From assembly GCA_029747585.1 (NCBI GenBank), contig JAPEVF010000007.1, positions 1 to 64,000 of the forward strand: DNA of 64,000 nt, read 5' to 3'. The DNA comes from Pleurotus djamor (taxonomy: Eukaryota > Basidiomycota > Agaricomycetes > Agaricales > Pleurotaceae). Positions 60,398-64,000 of this stretch are shown in pieces. The notes beneath the pieces were generated by a model, which was not told where the DNA came from, made no database searches, and worked only from the letters and a program-made list of their open reading frames with translations. A program made the position numbers and the translations under genes. Each line of letters starts with the position of its first letter. Position 1 is the stretch's first letter.

Positions 60398-60700
60398 ATG
60401 AACAAGACCATCGTCACTGCGACTGCCCGCAATGTTGGCAAACTCGCCACCGCGGCGACGCCTACTAAAGACGCGGCACAGCGGAATGTGGCGGGGAATG
60501 GTCAGGGATCGGTTACCCGTGTCATTGGCGTGCGCAATGCCGTCAAGCAGGACGACAAATCGACACCAAACAAAGTCTCGACCGAGCAAAACAATCGTAA
60601 TCCCACAACCAACAAAGTCGTTGGCGTACAAAACGCTCGTACTACGCCATCCGCTCCCGCTGGGACCGCCAACAAAGTCATCGGTGTTCGGTCTCCCTAG
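60398..60700 (+). CDS. Small basic protein with three imperfect internal repeats
   Basis: ATG 60398 opens a 100-residue frame (MNKTIVTATARNVG..). It holds three copies of one phrase, TRVIGVRNAV, NKVVGVQNAR and NKVIGVRSP, separated by Thr/Asn/Pro-rich linkers of about 20-25 residues. The protein is basic and has no membrane segment. The repeat unit, conserved at protein level with synonymous variation, supports a real gene. No family recognised. Confidence 0.5.
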   Translation: MNKTIVTATARNVGKLATAATPTKDAAQRNVAGNGQGSVTRVIGVRNAVKQDDKSTPNKVSTEQNNRNPTTNKVVGVQNARTTPSAPAGTANKVIGVRSP

Positions 60701-62168
60701 CATCGGGGGACTTGGAAATCGTCCGACGAAGAAACCATAATATGCTCTTCGCGAAGCGCCAATTTGGCCTGATTCGCAATTATGCTTATTGCCAGAGTCA
60801 AACGCTCCTCAGGGATCACTGGAGAAAATGCAGCCGGTGGTTCTGGGGAGTCGTATATGCTCATTATTTACCTCGAACGTCTACGATGCAGACGGCGCAG
60901 GGCGCGGCTGTATTGCAATTCGTCGTATACAAATCGGTTTCACCCCTTTGAGGGTACCACCAATACCGTATACGACGCACCATCCACCTCTGTATATACA
61001 ATCCACACAAATTATCTTGTCTGTCACGCGCTAAAGCCTAGATCGATTTTGCTGTATCATAGAATATTTTGTTGAATTCGTTGTATAGAACAGCCCATAG
61101 ATAAACCCACGAGAAGAATTTACTATATCCGTTCCAAACAGTCGAGCTGTGATCCCCTTTGGGCGGAGGCAAACAAAAAANTATTCGCCAATATAGAAGT
61201 AGTTCATTGGAGGAATGGGAGGAGGGGTTTCCAGCAGTTTGTTCGGCGACCCTGGCGGGTGAGGGACCCTGAATGTGGCCCACGAAGTTAAATTTGACTG
61301 TGGGAACATGACTTCCCACGATCAGAAACTCGTTGACGGACTGGCCATCATTCTCCCATCCTCCATATCTTTTTTTTCGTCAGCACTATATGGTTACTTG
61401 CGATGTTTTCGGTGTGTCGTGCTCCCGTCTTCCGTCTGTGAACCATTACTGATACTCCTCATGCATAGACTTTGTCGTCTCCGGCTGGAATTCTGATTTC
61501 AGCAAGACGTCCGCGTCATTTGTGACTCAATAGCAAGACGTGCATATATTCCAGTCCTCCCATTTACGCGAAATTCTTGGTGGCCAACGACGCGATGATT
61601 CACTGCGTAAGTATTCGCTTATCTGGCTATATTCTGTCAACCGGGGTTCTGAACCGCCCTCAAAAGACAGTCATGTGTCTGCGACCAAGGAAGCAGTCTC
61701 ATTACGCCGTGGACGCATATACGCCGTCATAATCGCCTCACTATCGGACTTCTGGGACGTTTGAGCGCAGGTTTAGAGCCGGGGACTGGAAGGGGGAGAG
61801 TGGTCGCGCGAAATCGTCGAATTTCTGGCTAGGTACGTCAGCCTCTTTAATTTCTCCGTTTTCTCGTCCTCAATCGCCTTGCTATCCTACTCTGCGCGTA
61901 GGATTTGGAGTTGTCGCTTTTTGATGGCTGCTCTTTCGAGCTTTGAGGGCCGTAGCAAGTTGGCAGGAGAGAGGTTGGTTGTGACGGGTGGACGAGGAAG
62001 CTGTCAGTTGCGGGTTCTTATCTTCCGTACGCTTCCGCCGACGCTTCTGCGAACGGTCCTCCACGTCTTCGCACTCAAGATACGCCAGCATTTCCTTTCT
62101 ACCTACTTCAAACCCATCCACATCACTGTCTTAATACCACTCCCATCGATTTATGGTGGTCCGCCATC
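60701..62168. other. 1.5 kb without a secure gene; one orphan palindrome
   Basis: Contains the orphan 22-bp block at 61,299-61,320 and an N at 61181 after six A. No frame here shows family features. Confidence 0.35.
61299..61320. promoter_or_regulatory. Orphan 22-bp palindromic block, best palindrome of the set
   Basis: TGTGGGAA-CATGAC-TTCCCACG followed by ATCAG. Both half-sites are the word YGTGGGAA. Its spacing is the same as in the F-box array promoters, but no array gene is recognisable beside it. Confidence 0.55.
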
Positions 62169-62335
62169 CATGGAATCCATCCCTCTTCACGTTCTCATCT
62201 GGTCCCTCCCCTTCGAAGATTCGCTCGTGACGTCTACACCACCCTTCTCAACTGGTGTCGAAGTCATTCACGGAATCCATCCCACCCCCCCCCTTCTCAT
62301 CTGGTCCCTGCCCCTCGAAGATGCGCTCGTGGTGG
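62164..62335 (+). repeat. Two-copy repeat of about 62 bp, 103 bp apart
   Basis: GGAATCCATCCC followed by CTCATCTGGTCCCT, CGAAGAT and CGCTCGTG occurs at 62,169-62,231 and again at 62,274-62,334. In one frame both read LIWSLP(F/L)ED(S/A)LV. The large open frame around it (61,879-62,754) is otherwise of unknown reality. Confidence 0.6.
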
Positions 62336-62749
62336 AAACCCAGAGTGTCGGCGGTTCAATCCACCGCGTAGACTTACGGCCTCCCATCCTCCACACCAAC
62401 CATCTGGAAGCTACGTTGACCGTTGACCACCTCTCCCTTTTGTGGAATGGGGGAGGATCAATGCCACGCTGGGCGTGCTTTCCTTTTTGCTCGGTTCCGG
62501 AGGGGGAGATGTCCCTTGGAGGACAGGCGATGTATTTCGACCTACGCAAACACCATCAAGACCGTCCCGGTACCCCAACGTCCGGTGAATCACCGCGGAG
62601 GGTTCGCTCTTACCATCAGCTCGGACCAAGGCTACTCAAGTACCCCATCATTGGTTATCGCTCGCTGCCGCCCAAGACTCACATCAACACTACCCCGCCC
62701 ACCGCGTTACCCAAAATCCAAAATACAACCCACCAAACTTCTACCCATT

Positions 62750-64000
62750 CATGAACACCACCAAGCGTTAATCCCACCACTGGTACTGAGCCCTCAATTC
62801 GATGACATGCACCGCCCTGCTTGCTCTCGCTAGCTTGATTTGCCTCCCTCTTTCGGCCTTGGGCTTCGACGACAAGCTGCCCCGACTACGTCCCAGCTCC
62901 CCAGTGCTGTCAAAGCTCCCTTCGTCGCCCGAGTTCATGCTGTGCTAAAGTTAAACCCGTCAGCTTGCCTGGCAGACTCCGGCCATTCGTCGTCATACCA
63001 GCGTTTCAAACCTCGTTTTTGACAGTAGAGCAGATTACCTGTGGAGGAGGAGGGGAGAGGAGGGGAATCTTGGCGGAGAGGGAAGAGGAATCTTGGCGGA
63101 GCGGGAAGGGAGAAGGTTGGAAGAGAGAAGGGTAGGAAAGGCTCAAGAGACCGATGAATACAATGCCTACCTTTTGAATCCCACTGCGGCGCCGCATCGA
63201 CCATCCACCCACCCTCTCAACGACTCAACCACCACTAAACCACCACAGGGAAATTTTCATTCAGCTCGGACCCAAGACGATTCGAAATTCAAATGTTCGT
63301 TTGTTTTCCTTGCCTGCCTATTTCCTCGCACCCTATCATGACGAGCACCCCACCAAGCGTCGAACCCGCCACCGAGGCTTCAATTCGATGACATGCATTG
63401 CGCAGGTTGCCCTAGCCGAGTTGAGGTGTCTCCCCTGGCCTTGCATTCGATGACTATTCGACCCCGGTAACATCCTGGCTTACTCAGCTAGCTACAACAT
63501 TAGATGACCCCCATCCCCCCTCGGTTTCGGCCCTGTATCGAACATATTAGCCTCATCAACCTTGCTAGTCAAGTTTCGGAGCATACACTGCCTTGCTCAG
63601 CGCTCATGCCTCAAAACTCGATTTTGACTGGTAAGGAATCTCGGTGGGGAGGAATCTCGGTGGGGAGGAATCTCGGTGGGGAGGGAAGAGGAAGAAGGAA
63701 GGGGGCAGGCTGGAAGGGAGCAGTGTAGGAAAGGTTCAAACGACCTGGAGGCGACGAACCCAATGCCTACCTATGCCTACCTATTACCTCGTCGACGTTA
63801 CCCAATCATGAACACACCTCAACAAGCGTCAAACCCGCCGCTGAGCGTTTGGTTCGATGACATGCGCCGAGCTGCTTGCTCTAGCCAACTTGAGGTGTCT
63901 CTCTTTGGTCTTGTATTCGACGACCATTGGGCCCGGCTGCGCGCCCAGTTGGATAGTGCGGCATTGCTGTAGAGGACCTCCATCATACACCGAGTCCCGG
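62750..64000 (+). repeat. Tandem array of diverged 0.5-0.6-kb units, running off the window
   Basis: Three unit starts are seen: about 62,752, 63,340 and 63,807. Each begins with ATGA..CACC..CAAGCGT..CC, then TTCGATGACATGC, GCTTGC or GGTTGCCCTAGCC, and CTTGAGGTGTCTC-like text. The first two units continue with a GGAATCT(T/C)GG(C/T)GG minisatellite (63,060-63,110 and 63,640-63,690), GTAGGAAAGG and CAATGCCTACCT. Unit lengths differ (about 590 and 467 bp) because of internal gain and loss. The third unit is cut by the window end. Confidence 0.7.

Larger units (their letters stand above)
11447..61181. other. Twelve isolated N characters, mostly after A/T homopolymers
   Basis: Positions: 11447, 12398, 14177, 23851, 36802, 43753, 46042, 51344, 51696, 51698, 57383 and 61181. 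All except 36802, 51696 and 51698 directly follow a run of A or T. They mark uncertain base calls, so single-base shifts near homopolymers in this window may be artefacts. The span given only encloses the list. Confidence 0.8.

Noticed and set aside
61879..62754. 291-residue open frame on the plus strand
   Set aside because: It contains a DNA-level repeat and Pro/Leu-rich low-complexity translation, has overlapping open frames on the other strand, and shows no recognisable domain; reality uncertain, so not called as a gene.
1..64000. tRNA, rRNA or CRISPR features
   Set aside because: No T-arm/B-box (GGTTCGAnTCC) with a matching acceptor stem, no rRNA-like sequence and no regularly spaced direct repeats of CRISPR type were seen by eye.

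Overview
The window looks like basidiomycete (Agaricomycetes-type) nuclear DNA. Genes are split by introns of about 45-70 bp with GT..AG ends. The recognisable families (KDZ transposase with a CxC2 cluster, DUF6589, DUF6593, F-box-like repeat families, a RecQ-like helicase) are typical of mushroom-forming fungi. Gene density is low and much of the window is mobile or decayed sequence, so it reads as an accessory, repeat-rich compartment.

Layout. 1-2.2 kb: the end of an RNase H1 N-terminal/viroplasmin-like gene, a small basic 'GRPR' gene on the minus strand, and a frameshifted small gene. 2.2-5.7 kb: a broken KDZ transposase. 5.75-7.5 kb: a truncated Ty1/copia-type element with one LTR. 7.5-12.2 and 18.0-21.2 kb: non-coding DNA made of diverged copies of a dispersed repeat. 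12,183-18,023: a complete DNA transposon with long terminal inverted repeats and a perfect 9-bp target duplication. It carries a RecQ-like helicase and, convergently, a DUF6589 protein; this is the most striking object here. 21.2-23.3 kb: two unrecognised minus-strand genes, one a coiled-coil protein. 23.4-29.5 kb: no secure gene. 29.6-31.6 kb: a cytochrome P450 pseudogene.

32.1-42.1 kb: five tandem paralogues of an F-box-like family on the plus strand. A sixth, frameshifted copy lies inverted at 55.1-56.4 kb. All six have a 22-bp palindromic block (CGTGnGAA, 6 bp, TTCnCACG; only the left half in the fifth) 33-90 bp before the start codon, and an orphan seventh copy lies at 61.3 kb. The half-sites resemble the binding word of CSL-type transcription factors, so the array may be one regulon. 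45-59 kb: three small related proteins (45.1, 57.6 and 58.6 kb) and a DUF6593 gene at 49.8 kb, with decayed sequence between. 60.4 kb: a small repeat-containing ORF. 62.7 kb to the end: a tandem repeat of roughly 0.5-0.6 kb units with an internal minisatellite.

The KDZ, DUF6589 and P450 relics each carry stop codons best explained by C-to-T changes, which fits decay by cytosine methylation or a RIP-like process. Most of the 12 isolated N characters follow A or T runs, so homopolymer-linked frameshifts should be treated with caution. Calls rest on reading the sequence and on family knowledge; no database search was made.
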